From NCBI GenBank assembly GCA_022843325.1, contig JALHNV010000006.1:1-64000 (forward strand): a stretch of 64,000 nucleotides of DNA. Direction: 5' to 3'. The notes beneath the pieces were generated by a model that ran no database searches, was not told where the DNA came from, and saw nothing but the letters and a program-made list of their open reading frames with translations. Of this stretch, positions 36,746 to 45,467 are shown piece by piece. A program made the translations under genes and the position numbers. The stretch's first letter is position 1. Each line of letters opens with the position of its first letter. Source of the DNA: Pseudolabrys sp. GTDB taxonomy: Bacteria; Pseudomonadota; Alphaproteobacteria; Rhizobiales; Xanthobacteraceae.

Positions 36746-37717
36746 CTATAACCCCGCCTCGAGCTTGGCGTAGAGCGGGTTGTCGCGCGCGAACACGTAG
36801 TCGAGATCGGCGACGGCGACGGCTTCGGCGCCGTTGTCGCGCAGGTAGCTGGTCAGCGCATAGACCTGGCCGGGCGGGCAGTGCAGCGTCAGCATGCCCG
36901 ACGAGGTCGGACCGCCGAACGGCGTGGCCACGCCGAATTTCTGTTTGGCATTCTCGACCAGCGCGGCATCGCAGGCGGCAAACCGTGCCCGCACTTCGCG
37001 GAAGGCGCGGGCGCGTGCTTGCGCGGCGATGCGATCGAGGATGACGCGTGCGGTCTCGCGTTCGCTTGGTCCCCAGTTGGCACCGCGCGCCGCCACCAGA
37101 TTGGCCTGCGAGCGCAACATGGTGCCGTCATCGACGATCTTCAGGCCGTTGGCGACCAGCGTGTTGCCGGTAGTGGTGATGTCGACGATCAATTCGGCGG
37201 TGCCGGCGCCGGGCGCACCCTCGGTCGCGCCGGAACTTTCGACGATGCGATAGTCGATGATGCCGTGCGCCGAGAAGAATTCGCGCGTCAGGTTGATGTA
37301 CTTGGTCGCGACCCGCATCTTGCGGCCGTGGTGATGACGGAACGCGGTGGCGACGTCGTCGATGTCGGCCATGGTGCGCACGTCGATCCAGGCCTGCGGC
37401 ACGGCGACCACGACATTGGCGAAGCCGAAGCCGAGGCCTTCGATCAGCACCACGCGCGTGTCCGCGTCGGGAATCATTTCCCGCACCAGATCTTCGCCGG
37501 TGACGCCGAGATGTACGGCGCCGGCCGCGAGCTGTGCGGTGATTTCCGACGCCGAGATATAGGCGACCTCGACGCCGTCGAGCCCGGCAATCGCGCCGCG
37601 ATAATCGCGCGCGCCACGCGGCTTGACCAGATTGAGCCCGGCGCGGGCGAAGAACGCCTCGGCGTTTTCCTGCAGCCGGCCTTTGGCCGGCACGGCGAGA
37701 ACCAGCGGCGAACTCAT
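36746..37717 (-). CDS. hisG: ATP phosphoribosyltransferase HisG
   Basis: The 323-aa enzyme performs the first step of histidine synthesis. [16 protein letters not shown] at the start and [21 protein letters not shown] (the phosphate-binding region) identify it. The length is above the 200-230 aa of short HisG that need HisZ, and the C-terminus ([20 protein letters not shown]) looks like an ACT-like regulatory end. HisZ nevertheless lies upstream, overlapping by four bases, and both are probably co-transcribed. The arrangement of an apparently long HisG with HisZ is worth noting. Confidence 0.92.
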   Translation of the reverse strand: MSSPLVLAVPAKGRLQENAEAFFARAGLNLVKPRGARDYRGAIAGLDGVEVAYISASEITAQLAAGAVHLGVTGEDLVREMIPDADTRVVLIEGLGFGFANVVVAVPQAWIDVRTMADIDDVATAFRHHHGRKMRVATKYINLTREFFSAHGIIDYRIVESSGATEGAPGAGTAELIVDITTTGNTLVANGLKIVDDGTMLRSQANLVAARGANWGPSERETARVILDRIAAQARARAFREVRARFAACDAALVENAKQKFGVATPFGGPTSSGMLTLHCPPGQVYALTSYLRDNGAEAVAVADLDYVFARDNPLYAKLEAGL

Positions 37718-38868
37718 GATGCGGCTCCGTACATCGCCAGCCGCTCGATCCAGACTGCAAGACCGACCGCGGGAATGGGCTCGCGAGCGCCGAGACGGGT
37801 CAGCAGGCCGTCGTAGCGGCCGCCGGCCACCAGCGGATCGCCGACGCGGGCCGGATCGGTCAGCTCGAACACAAAGCCCGAGTAATAGTCGAAACCGCGC
37901 CCGAAGGCGGTGGCGAATTTGATCCGCTTGAGATCGACGCCGCGCGCGGCGAGGAAACCGGTGCGGCTTTCGAACAGGTCGAGCGCCGGGGCGAGGGCGC
38001 CCGCCATGTTGGCGTCGGCGGCGAGCGCGCGCAGGGCCGCCGCCGCCTGGTCGGGATCGCCACCGATGACGAGGAAGCGTTCGATCAGGCCGCGGACATC
38101 GCCCGGCAGCTTGGCGCCGGCGCCCAGCGCCGACTGCTCGAGGAAACGGTCGGCGATTTCCCCGACGGAGCGGCCGCCGACCGCGGTGATGCCGGCAATC
38201 GACAACAGGTCGGTGACCAGCGCGTGCGCGCCCTTCGGGTCGGAGCCGGCCAGCGCCGCCAGCACGCCCTGGTACTCAGGGCGCGTGCTGTTGCCGCCCA
38301 GCACCAGCCGGTCGAGGTCCTGCGCCAGATTGCTCTTGCGGTTGAAGTCCTTGATCAGCCGTCGCTTCCAGGCCGACGGCAGATCGAGCCCGGCCACCAG
38401 CGCGGCAAACAGCGCCACGTCGCCGGTGCTGATGTCGGGCGCGTTCAGGCCGTAATGCGCGGTCGCTTCCAGCGCCAGCGACAGCATCTCGGCATCGGCG
38501 GCCGCCTTGTCGGTACGGCCGAAGGATTCGATGCCCGCTTGCAGGAATTCGGCGGGCTGGTCGGTGCGGTGGCGAAAAACCGGGCCGAGGTAGCTGAACC
38601 CGGCCGGACGCCCGGCAGCCGCTGAGGCGAGATAATCGCGGGACACCGGAATGGTCAGGTCGGGACGCAGGCAGAATTCGGCCCCCCCGGGCGCGGTCGT
38701 CAGATACATGCGTCTGCGGATGTCTTCCCCGGACAGATCGAGGAACGGCTCGGCGGGCTGCAGGATGGCGGGCGTGACGCGGCCATAGCCGGCGCGCTCA
38801 TAGGAGGCGACCAGCGCCTCCGCCCGTGCGCCGGGTCCCGTCGTCTGCTTGGTTGCGCTTGCGTCCAT
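37714..38868 (-). CDS. hisZ: ATP phosphoribosyltransferase regulatory subunit HisZ
   Basis: A 384-aa protein homologous to the catalytic core of class II histidyl-tRNA synthetase: [25 protein letters not shown] at the start, [26 protein letters not shown], and [14 protein letters not shown]. Aminoacylation motifs are altered, as in HisZ, which serves as the regulatory partner of HisG. It overlaps hisG by four bases. The true hisS lies 2.2 kb upstream on the same strand, separated by two unrelated genes. Confidence 0.9.
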   Translation of the reverse strand: MDASATKQTTGPGARAEALVASYERAGYGRVTPAILQPAEPFLDLSGEDIRRRMYLTTAPGGAEFCLRPDLTIPVSRDYLASAAAGRPAGFSYLGPVFRHRTDQPAEFLQAGIESFGRTDKAAADAEMLSLALEATAHYGLNAPDISTGDVALFAALVAGLDLPSAWKRRLIKDFNRKSNLAQDLDRLVLGGNSTRPEYQGVLAALAGSDPKGAHALVTDLLSIAGITAVGGRSVGEIADRFLEQSALGAGAKLPGDVRGLIERFLVIGGDPDQAAAALRALAADANMAGALAPALDLFESRTGFLAARGVDLKRIKFATAFGRGFDYYSGFVFELTDPARVGDPLVAGGRYDGLLTRLGAREPIPAVGLAVWIERLAMYGAAS

Positions 38869-39085
38869 CGTGCCGTCAGCCTTTGTCCTTCAACAAAGGC
38901 GGCCTTTAGCATGTCCCGCTTAAGGATTCGACGGCGTTTCGCCGCTGCCCTTAACGCCCTCACGGTGCAAATGACTGGCGTCGTTAACGAATCCCGGTGC
39001 GCGCGGGAGCTATTCCGCATTGCGGTACGCGGGTAAGACAATATCAACACAACCAGTATTGAGTATAACTTGATGGAGTTTCACG

Positions 39086-39580
39086 ATGTCACAGACACAG
39101 CCAGTTCACCCCGATACAGAGCCAATCCAGCGCGACGTGGTCGAGGCCTTTTACCGGGCTTACGCCGCGCGCGACATCGCATTAATCGCGCCGTTCCTCG
39201 ACGACGACATCAAGTTCACCATTAGCGGGCCGGTCGATGTGCTGCCATTTTGCGGCGTCCGCCATGGCAAGGTGGCCGTGCTCGATCTGATCGAACGGCA
39301 GATGCCGGCAGTTTTCCGTGTCTTTAGTTTTGTCACCGAAAACATGCTGGTCGATGGCGACCGCGCCTCGACGCTCAATCGCCTCTCGGCCTGGCGGAAT
39401 TCCGACGGCCGCGTGATCAGCTACCGGCTCGCGCACTTCATGCGCTTTCGCAACGGCCAGGTGGCTGAGATTTTGTCCTTGATCGACAGTTTCGACGCGG
39501 TCGAGCAGGTGATCGGTCATCCGCTCGATGTGCACGACACCCGCGATGCGGCGTTGGACTGCGACCTGGTCGCGGTCTGA
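39086..39580 (+). CDS. SnoaL/NTF2-like fold protein
   Basis: A 164-aa protein with the NTF2-like signature (VEAFYRAYAARDIALIAPFLDDDIKF, then a hydrophobic VLDLIERQMPAVFRVF helix and SYRLAHFMRFRNGQVAEILSLIDSFDAVEQ). NTF2-like proteins include isomerases and ligand-binding proteins; activity cannot be assigned. The ATG at 39086 has a GGAG site. It is divergent from hisZ and convergent with the transglutaminase gene, with seven bases between their stops. No clue to a partner. Confidence 0.8.
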   Translation: MSQTQPVHPDTEPIQRDVVEAFYRAYAARDIALIAPFLDDDIKFTISGPVDVLPFCGVRHGKVAVLDLIERQMPAVFRVFSFVTENMLVDGDRASTLNRLSAWRNSDGRVISYRLAHFMRFRNGQVAEILSLIDSFDAVEQVIGHPLDVHDTRDAALDCDLVAV

Positions 39581-39587
39581 CAAGCTT

Positions 39588-40622
39588 CTACGCCGCGGGC
39601 TCAACCTCGTCGACTTGCTGCACGTCCTGGACGTGCTGCACGTCCTGTCCCGGCAACACCGTTTCCTCGGGTTCGGCCGCCGTCTGCATCGACTGCGGTG
39701 CGGCGGCACCGTCGACGGCTTCGACCGGCGCCTGAGCGGCGTGCGGTGTCTCGCTGGCATGCACCGTCACATCGACCGTCATGCCGAGAAACTGTCCCTT
39801 GGTGCCGTCGAAAACACCGGAGATGGGGATGGCCTGCGAGGGATCGCGCGTCACCGCGATGCGGATCAGGTTATCGCCAGCGATGAGGCCATTGGTCGGG
39901 TCGTATTCCACCCAACCGGCACCGGGCAGATAGACATCGGCCCAGGCATGCGTTGCGCCGGAGCCCTGCATGGCGCCATCGGCGCCGTCGAGCGCGGGGT
40001 CGTAGAGATAACCGGTGACGAAGCGGGCGCCGAAGCCAAGGCTGCGCACCGCCTCGATGAAAAGCAGCGCGAAGTCGCGGCAGGTGCCGCTCTGCCGCTG
40101 CAAGGTCTCGATCGGCGTTTGCGTGCCTTCCTCGTAACGCGCGGCGTACATGAACTCGGCCTTGATGGCGGAATTGATGTTGGCCAGCAGATTATAGGTC
40201 GACATGAAGCGCCCTTTGACGAAGCGCTTCGCCCAGGTCTCCACCAAGCTCTGGGGGTCGGGATAATGGCGGTCGAGCAGGCGGCCGAGATCGCTGCGGT
40301 CATTGGCCGAATAGACGAAGGGGTAGACCTGCGCTTCGGCAGCAATCGGGAAATTCGGCCGCGCCAGGCCGTAATGTTCGAGATGCAGCGTGCTGACAAT
40401 CAGCAGTTCGGCCGCCTCGTTGGCGAATTCGACGCGCGCGACCGAGTTGCCGAACACGTCATGCATCCAGCGCAACTCGCCGGGCGGCGACAGCGTCAGT
40501 TCGGCGCCGACCAGCCGCAAGTCGTGGCTGTCGCGCGGCCGCAGCATCAGGCGATGCGCGCCGAACGGCACGGGGTTGGAATACCTGTAGCGGGTCTCGT
40601 GGCGCACCGTCAGATATTTCAT
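39588..40622 (-). CDS. Transglutaminase-like cysteine protease family protein
   Basis: The 344-aa protein begins MKYLTVRHETRYRYSNPVPFG, typical of transglutaminase-like proteins with an N-terminal beta domain. The catalytic core carries the Cys in QRQSGTCRDFALLF, the His in THAWADVYLPGAGW and the Asp in EYDPTNGLIAG. The C-terminal 60 residues are a glutamine/valine-rich low-complexity tail. No signal peptide is visible. ATG 40622 is used instead of 40832, which only adds arginine-rich sequence. Activity is unknown; some family members act as peptidases or deamidases. Confidence 0.87.
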   Translation of the reverse strand: MKYLTVRHETRYRYSNPVPFGAHRLMLRPRDSHDLRLVGAELTLSPPGELRWMHDVFGNSVARVEFANEAAELLIVSTLHLEHYGLARPNFPIAAEAQVYPFVYSANDRSDLGRLLDRHYPDPQSLVETWAKRFVKGRFMSTYNLLANINSAIKAEFMYAARYEEGTQTPIETLQRQSGTCRDFALLFIEAVRSLGFGARFVTGYLYDPALDGADGAMQGSGATHAWADVYLPGAGWVEYDPTNGLIAGDNLIRIAVTRDPSQAIPISGVFDGTKGQFLGMTVDVTVHASETPHAAQAPVEAVDGAAAPQSMQTAAEPEETVLPGQDVQHVQDVQQVDEVEPAA

Positions 40623-41092
40623 GGGGATGAGGCCTGACGATGTTGCGCTTAGAGGGGGCGGGGCTTGCGCTCCGGGGCTTGGTCGGGCGGGGCGGCTGCC
40701 TCGGTATGGGCATCCCCTCGTGTGCCGGCGGGTTCGGCCGGTTCTTCCAGCGGACCGGGCTTGAGCGCCGGCACAAGCGGAAAACGGCAGCCGGTATGCC
40801 GCTGCATCAACATCTGAATTGGGAACGGCCAACGCTCGTCCACGACCCCGGCGCCTTTTCTTGTTATGGGCTTATGCGGGGAGAACGCGCGAACGCAGCG
40901 ATAAGTTCCATCGCTGCCGAGCGATTGTGCAGCATCCGAGCGCGGGCTGTTTCCTCCGCTCATTCCCGCGCAAGCGGGAATCCAGAGCCGCGGGTTCGGA
41001 GGTTTACGCCCCTAGGTCCCCGCTTTCGCGGGGACGAGCGGGGTAGGGCCGCGCCGCGCGGGGACAAACGGGGTAAGCCGCGCCGGGGCGCC
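40623..41092. other. Intergenic region between transglutaminase and hisS, with repeat A
   Basis: This 470-base gap holds no supported gene. A minus-strand frame (40649-40963, 104 aa, ending PERKPRPL) is proline-rich and not convincing. The right part contains repeat family A (40957-41042). The rest may include the promoter of the transglutaminase gene. Confidence 0.55.
40957..41042. repeat. Palindromic repeat family A, copy 2
   Basis: Arms 40962-40981 (ATTCCCGC, GCAA, GCGGGAAT) and 41016-41035 (GTCCCCGC, TTTC, GCGGGGAC) match copy 1 arm for arm, with CGCTC on the left and GAGCGGGG on the right. The middle differs. It is intergenic between the transglutaminase and hisS genes. Confidence 0.85.
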
Positions 41093-42730
41093 TTAGCCGA
41101 TGCCGTGTTTGGTCAGGATGCCGCGCACCGCCGCCACCAAGCCGTCCTCGGCCACCGCGAACTGGGCCTCGGCCTGCTTTTTCAGGTAGTCGTCGCGGTC
41201 GGCGGTGAGCCCGGCGATCTCGGCGCCGAGGATCAGGTCCTTGATCTGGACCTCGCCGCGCGCCTTTTCGTCGCTGCCTTGGATGATGACGCAGGGACTG
41301 TGCCGCTTGTCGGCGTATTTGAGCTGGTTGCCCATGTTCTTCGGGTTGCCGAGATAGAGCTCGGCGCGGATGCCCGCGGCGCGCAGCGCCGACACCATCT
41401 GCTGATAGTCGGCCATGCGGTCGCGGTCGAACACGGTGACGACGACCGGGCCGGGGACCGGCTTGCTGTCCAGCTTGCCGAGCGCGGTGAGCGCCGCCTG
41501 CAGCCGCGATACGCCGATGGAGAAGCCGGTCGCCGGCACAGGCTCGCCGCGAAAGCGCGATACCAGCCCGTCATAACGCCCGCCGCCGCCGACCGAGCCG
41601 AAGCGCACCGGGCGGCCTTTGTCGTCATTGATCTCGAAGGTCAGTTCGACCTCGTAGACCGGGCCGGTGTAGTACTCGAGACCGCGGACGACGGACGGGT
41701 CGATGCGGATGCGGTCTCGGTCATACCCGGCGGATTGGACCAAGTTCGCGATTTGCTCCAGTTCTTGGACGCCTTCACGTGAAGTCGTGTCTGAACCGAA
41801 ATGGGTCATCAAGCCATCAATCACACCCTTGTTCGTTTCGGCATAATAGTCAGCATCTTCGTCAAGCGAATTAAACTTGAGTGTTTCGCCTTTAGTCGCC
41901 CGTTCGGCCTGGGACAAATTTGTTACATCTTCGAGCGGAGTCACCCGCCCAGACTGAAGCTGTGTAAAAACAATGATCTTTTCTGACTGTTTCTTATCGA
42001 GCCCTGCGCCTTTGGTGTAATCGCCGCTCTCGTCCTTGCGGCCCTCGCCAAGCAATTGGCGTACGCCTTCAGCGCCGAGCCGATCCAACTTATCGATTGC
42101 TCGCAAAACAGTGAGGCGCTTGCCGGCATTCTCATCGCCACCAAGCCCAATCGCCTCCATCACCCCATCCAGCACCTTGCGGTTATTCACTTTCACGACA
42201 TAGCTGCCGCGCGGCACGCCGAGCGCTTCCATGGTGTCGGCGGCCAGCATGCACATCTCGGCATCCGCCGCCATCGAGGCGGAGCCGACGGTGTCGGCAT
42301 CGAACTGCATGAACTGGCGGAAGCGGCCGGGGCCGGGCTTCTCGTTGCGGTAGACGTAGCCGTTGCGATAGCTGCGATAGGGCAGCACCAGCCGGTCGGT
42401 GCCGTAATTCTCCGCGACATGGCGCGCCAGCGGCGCGGTCAGGTCGTAGCGCAGCGAGATCCACTGCTCGTCGTCGTCCTGGAACGAGAAGACGCCTTCG
42501 TTCGGCCGGTCCTGGTCCGGCAGAAACTTGCCGAGCGCGTCGGTGTATTCCATCGCCGGCGTCTCGACCGGATCGAAGCCGTAGCGCTCGAACACGACGC
42601 GGATCGCCTCGACCATCGCGCGGTTGGCGGCGATCTCGGCCGGGCCGCGGTCGGCCAAGCCGCGCGGCAGGCGTGCCTTGAGCTTCTGCGGCTTGGCGCC
42701 GGATTTCTTATTGACGGTGGGATCGGCCAT
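41093..42730 (-). CDS. hisS: Histidyl-tRNA synthetase HisS
   Basis: The 545-aa class II synthetase includes motif 2 ([18 protein letters not shown] region), the HisA motif [13 protein letters not shown], motif 3 ([13 protein letters not shown]) and a C-terminal anticodon-binding domain. It charges tRNA-His. The length exceeds the usual 420-500 aa, with extra sequence between motif 2 and the HisA motif, roughly residues 200-340. There the codon use and GC change sharply: 41761-42000 is about 47% GC by hand count, while the surrounding DNA is near 65%. Either recombination replaced the insertion domain or the gene is a mosaic. ATG at 42730 precedes a lysine-rich N-terminus. Confidence 0.95.
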   Translation of the reverse strand: MADPTVNKKSGAKPQKLKARLPRGLADRGPAEIAANRAMVEAIRVVFERYGFDPVETPAMEYTDALGKFLPDQDRPNEGVFSFQDDDEQWISLRYDLTAPLARHVAENYGTDRLVLPYRSYRNGYVYRNEKPGPGRFRQFMQFDADTVGSASMAADAEMCMLAADTMEALGVPRGSYVVKVNNRKVLDGVMEAIGLGGDENAGKRLTVLRAIDKLDRLGAEGVRQLLGEGRKDESGDYTKGAGLDKKQSEKIIVFTQLQSGRVTPLEDVTNLSQAERATKGETLKFNSLDEDADYYAETNKGVIDGLMTHFGSDTTSREGVQELEQIANLVQSAGYDRDRIRIDPSVVRGLEYYTGPVYEVELTFEINDDKGRPVRFGSVGGGGRYDGLVSRFRGEPVPATGFSIGVSRLQAALTALGKLDSKPVPGPVVVTVFDRDRMADYQQMVSALRAAGIRAELYLGNPKNMGNQLKYADKRHSPCVIIQGSDEKARGEVQIKDLILGAEIAGLTADRDDYLKKQAEAQFAVAEDGLVAAVRGILTKHGIG

Positions 42731-43143
42731 GGCGCTTGAACGGTTGCTTTGGGAGGTAATGGCCGCGTGGTAGCAGCCACCCCGGCAGGCGGCAAGCCAG
42801 ACTGGCCGGTCTGTCGCGGCACGATCGGTGCGGAATTCCCGGCTGATTTCTGCGTGCGGCCGGCCCCCCGGCGACCGTGGCCATGCGGCGCGGATGACCG
42901 TTCAGGCAGCCCTCGCCGAAGAAGTCGCCAATCCGAACGATGTCAGGTACACGGCATAACAATTCCGCTGCACGGTCTGATGGGTAAGCGGTGTTGTCGT
43001 TGCGGGGGCCAGTCGCGGCAATAGGGTGGGTCGACGTCCGGCAAGCCGTCCCCTGCCAAACCGGCCCTTGGGCGTGGAATGGGACCGGTCGTATAGTCGC
43101 GCAGGGCCGAATTGCCGTCATGTCGCGTTTGCAGGAGAGATCG
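42731..43143. other. Divergent intergenic region between hisS and the aminotransferase gene
   Basis: Some 400 bases hold no supported gene or clear repeat. Several overlapping frames (for example 42749-43024 plus and 42708-43265 minus) have no conserved features. It probably carries the promoters of both genes; the aminotransferase ribosome site AGGAGAG is at 43133-43139. Confidence 0.5.
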
Positions 43144-44484
43144 ATGCCGATGCCGTCGAGCGCAGCCTTGAATGCCCCGAACGATCTTGAGCCGTTCTGG
43201 ATGCCGTTCACGTCCAACCGGGCCTTCAAGAAGCGCCCGCGCCTGCTCGCCTCAGCCAAGGACATGCACTACGTCACCCCCGATGGCCGTCAGGTGATTG
43301 ACGGCTCGGCCGGGCTCTGGTGCACAAACGCCGGTCATAACCGCGCGCCGATCGTCGCGGCGATCCAGGCCCAGGCGGCCGAGATGGACTACGCGCCGCC
43401 GTTCCAGTTTGCGCATCCCAAGGCCTTCGAGCTGGCCTCCCGCATCGCCGCTCTGGCGCCGGGCGACCTCGATCACGTGTTTTTCTGCAATTCCGGCTCC
43501 GAGGCGGTCGATACCGCGCTGAAGATTGCGCTGGCGTATCATAATGTGCGGGGCAACGCATCGCGGGTCAGGCTGATCGGGCGTGAACGCGGCTATCACG
43601 GCGTTGGCTTCGGCGGCGTGGCCGTCGGCGGAATCGTCAACAACCGCAAACAGTTCGGCGCGCTTTTGGCCGGCGTCGATCATCTGTCCCATACCTATAA
43701 CCGCGCCGAACAGGCTTTCTCGGTCGACCAGCCGGAGTGGGGCGGCCACCTCGCCGACGAACTCGACCGGCTGGTGGCGCTGCACGATGCCTCCACCATC
43801 GCCGCCGTAATCGTCGAGCCGATGGCGGGCTCGACCGGCGTGATCCCGTCGCCGAAGGGCTATCTGCAGAAGCTGCGGTCGATCTGCGACAAGCACGGCA
43901 TCCTGCTGATCTTCGATGAGGTCATCACAGGCTACGGCCGGCTCGGCTATGCCTTCGCCGCCGAACGCTATGGCGTCGTGCCGGACATGATTACCTTCGC
44001 CAAGGGTATCACCTCCGGCAGCGTGCCGATGGGCGGCGTCCTGGTGCGCAAGCACATCTACGACGCCTTCATGCAGGGGCCCGAGCACATCATCGAACTG
44101 TTTCACGGCTACACCTATTCGGCGCATCCGCTGGCCTGCGCGGCTGGCCTCGCCACGCTCGATCTCTACCGCGAGGAGGGCCTGTTCGAGCGCGCCCGCA
44201 AGCTGGAGAAGCCGTGGGCGGATGCGGCCCTCGGTCTCAAGGGCCTACCCAACGTGCTCGATATCCGCCCGGTCGGCATGACCGTGGGCATCGACCTCGC
44301 GTCGCGGCCCGACGGGGCCGGTAAGCGTGGCTTCGAGGCCCTCGACGCCGGTTTCTTCGACCACGACATCATGTTCCGCGCGGTCGGCGACACGCTGGCG
44401 TTGAGCCCGCCGTTGATCGTCAGCGAGAGCCAGATCGGCGAGATATTCGACAAGGTGGGCAGGATCATCAAGGCGGTGGCGTGA
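43144..44484 (+). CDS. Class III aminotransferase (omega-amino acid:pyruvate type)
   Basis: A 446-aa PLP enzyme: FWMPFTSNRAFKKRPRLLASA at the start, SAGLWCTNAGHNRAPIVAAI, the cofactor-binding IIFDEVI-type block (LLIFDEVITGYGRLG), and the lysine that forms the aldimine in TFAKGITSG. It resembles beta-alanine/omega-amino acid--pyruvate aminotransferases (COG0161 group). The exact amino donor is not predictable. ATG 43144 is chosen for its AGGAGA site seven to twelve bases upstream; the open frame extends to 42991 without signs of coding. Confidence 0.88.
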   Translation: MPMPSSAALNAPNDLEPFWMPFTSNRAFKKRPRLLASAKDMHYVTPDGRQVIDGSAGLWCTNAGHNRAPIVAAIQAQAAEMDYAPPFQFAHPKAFELASRIAALAPGDLDHVFFCNSGSEAVDTALKIALAYHNVRGNASRVRLIGRERGYHGVGFGGVAVGGIVNNRKQFGALLAGVDHLSHTYNRAEQAFSVDQPEWGGHLADELDRLVALHDASTIAAVIVEPMAGSTGVIPSPKGYLQKLRSICDKHGILLIFDEVITGYGRLGYAFAAERYGVVPDMITFAKGITSGSVPMGGVLVRKHIYDAFMQGPEHIIELFHGYTYSAHPLACAAGLATLDLYREEGLFERARKLEKPWADAALGLKGLPNVLDIRPVGMTVGIDLASRPDGAGKRGFEALDAGFFDHDIMFRAVGDTLALSPPLIVSESQIGEIFDKVGRIIKAVA

Positions 44485-44586
44485 GACAGAGCCAATTGGC
44501 GTTTGACAAGCCCCCGGCTTTGGCAGGAACGTCTTCTCCTCAATAAAAAATGAGGCGCCCAACGCGGCGCCACGGGGGAGGAAGCC

Positions 44587-45396
44587 ATGTCAGGATTGTC
44601 GCGGGTCGTTGCTGCATGCTTTGCCGTCATCCTTTCCGCGTCTTCGGCACCGGCTGCTGAGGTGAAGCTGGCCGACGGCACCGTGCTCGGTGACAAGCCT
44701 TTCTACATTGTCACTTATGTGGAGGCTGACCCGCGGGCGACGGAAAAGGTCAGGAAGCTGATCGTGCAGCACAGCGCGGACAGCCGTCAGGACAACGGCG
44801 CTGTCAGTTTTCAGGCGCTGCAGCGCAGCGAGCGCAAGAATCATTTCGTGCTGATGGAAGTCTGGTCCGACCCGGCGGCCCGTGACGCCCACACCAAGGC
44901 CGCGCACACGCAGGCTTTCCGCAAGGCGTTGCAGCCGTTGCTTTACAGTCCATTCGACGAACGGGTGCACGTGGGGATGGTCGTCGGCGATGCGCCGAAA
45001 GCTTTAAGGCCTGGGAAGCGTGCCGTCTACGTCGTCACCCATGTCGATATCATTCCGACCGAACAGATACCGCCCTGCAAGCGCCAGGTCAGCGAAAACG
45101 GCCCCTGCGGCCTGGCGCTGGTGAGGCAATTGGTTGAAGCGGGCCGCAAGAGTGCGGGCAACATTCGCTTCGATGCGCTGACCCAGGCCAATCGCCCTAA
45201 CCACATGAAGGTCGTCGAGATATGGAAGTCGGCGGAGGATCAGCAGAGGCACACGGTATCGAAGGGCGTGAAAGATTTCCGTGACCAGCTTTCGGCCATC
45301 GCACCGGGCAGCGGCGTGGCGGGCGATCCAACCCGGTTGCTCAATCCGCTGACCGGCAGCCTTTACGACGAGCGGATGTATCGCGCGATAGACTGA
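44587..45396 (+). CDS. Exported protein with two antibiotic-biosynthesis-monooxygenase-like (ABM) domains
   Basis: The 269-aa protein has a signal peptide (residues 1-23, ending APA). Two similar ABM/dimeric ferredoxin-like domains follow (residues about 38-125 and 140-255). Each contains an H/N-HF or HM-x-x-EVW strand pattern (RKNHFVLMEVWSD and RPNHMKVVEIWKS). ABM domains are usually small cytoplasmic dimers; a secreted tandem pair is unusual. The second domain contains two extra cysteines (PPCKRQVSENGPCG). Ribosome site GGGAGGAAG precedes the start. The substrate is unknown. It lies 70 bases before the thioredoxin-like gene. Confidence 0.75.
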   Translation: MSGLSRVVAACFAVILSASSAPAAEVKLADGTVLGDKPFYIVTYVEADPRATEKVRKLIVQHSADSRQDNGAVSFQALQRSERKNHFVLMEVWSDPAARDAHTKAAHTQAFRKALQPLLYSPFDERVHVGMVVGDAPKALRPGKRAVYVVTHVDIIPTEQIPPCKRQVSENGPCGLALVRQLVEAGRKSAGNIRFDALTQANRPNHMKVVEIWKSAEDQQRHTVSKGVKDFRDQLSAIAPGSGVAGDPTRLLNPLTGSLYDERMYRAID

Positions 45397-45467
45397 GCGG
45401 TGCCGGCGCTGATAGACAGCCTGCCAGCATCTCAGCTATTCCTTGTCTCCCGTTCAGGAGACATGCC

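Noticed and set aside
37714..38868. hisZ as a second histidyl-tRNA synthetase
   Set aside because: It lacks the anticodon-binding domain and overlaps hisG; it is the regulatory subunit.
40649..40963. Possible 104-aa minus-strand gene upstream of the transglutaminase gene
   Set aside because: Proline-rich, no conserved features, no convincing ribosome site, and it starts next to a palindromic repeat.
40640..41782. 380-aa plus-strand frame running through repeat A and into hisS
   Set aside because: It mostly mirrors hisS on the opposite strand and reads through a dispersed repeat.
42731..43143. Small open frames in the hisS/aminotransferase gap
   Set aside because: No motif or ribosome site; typical of high-GC noise.
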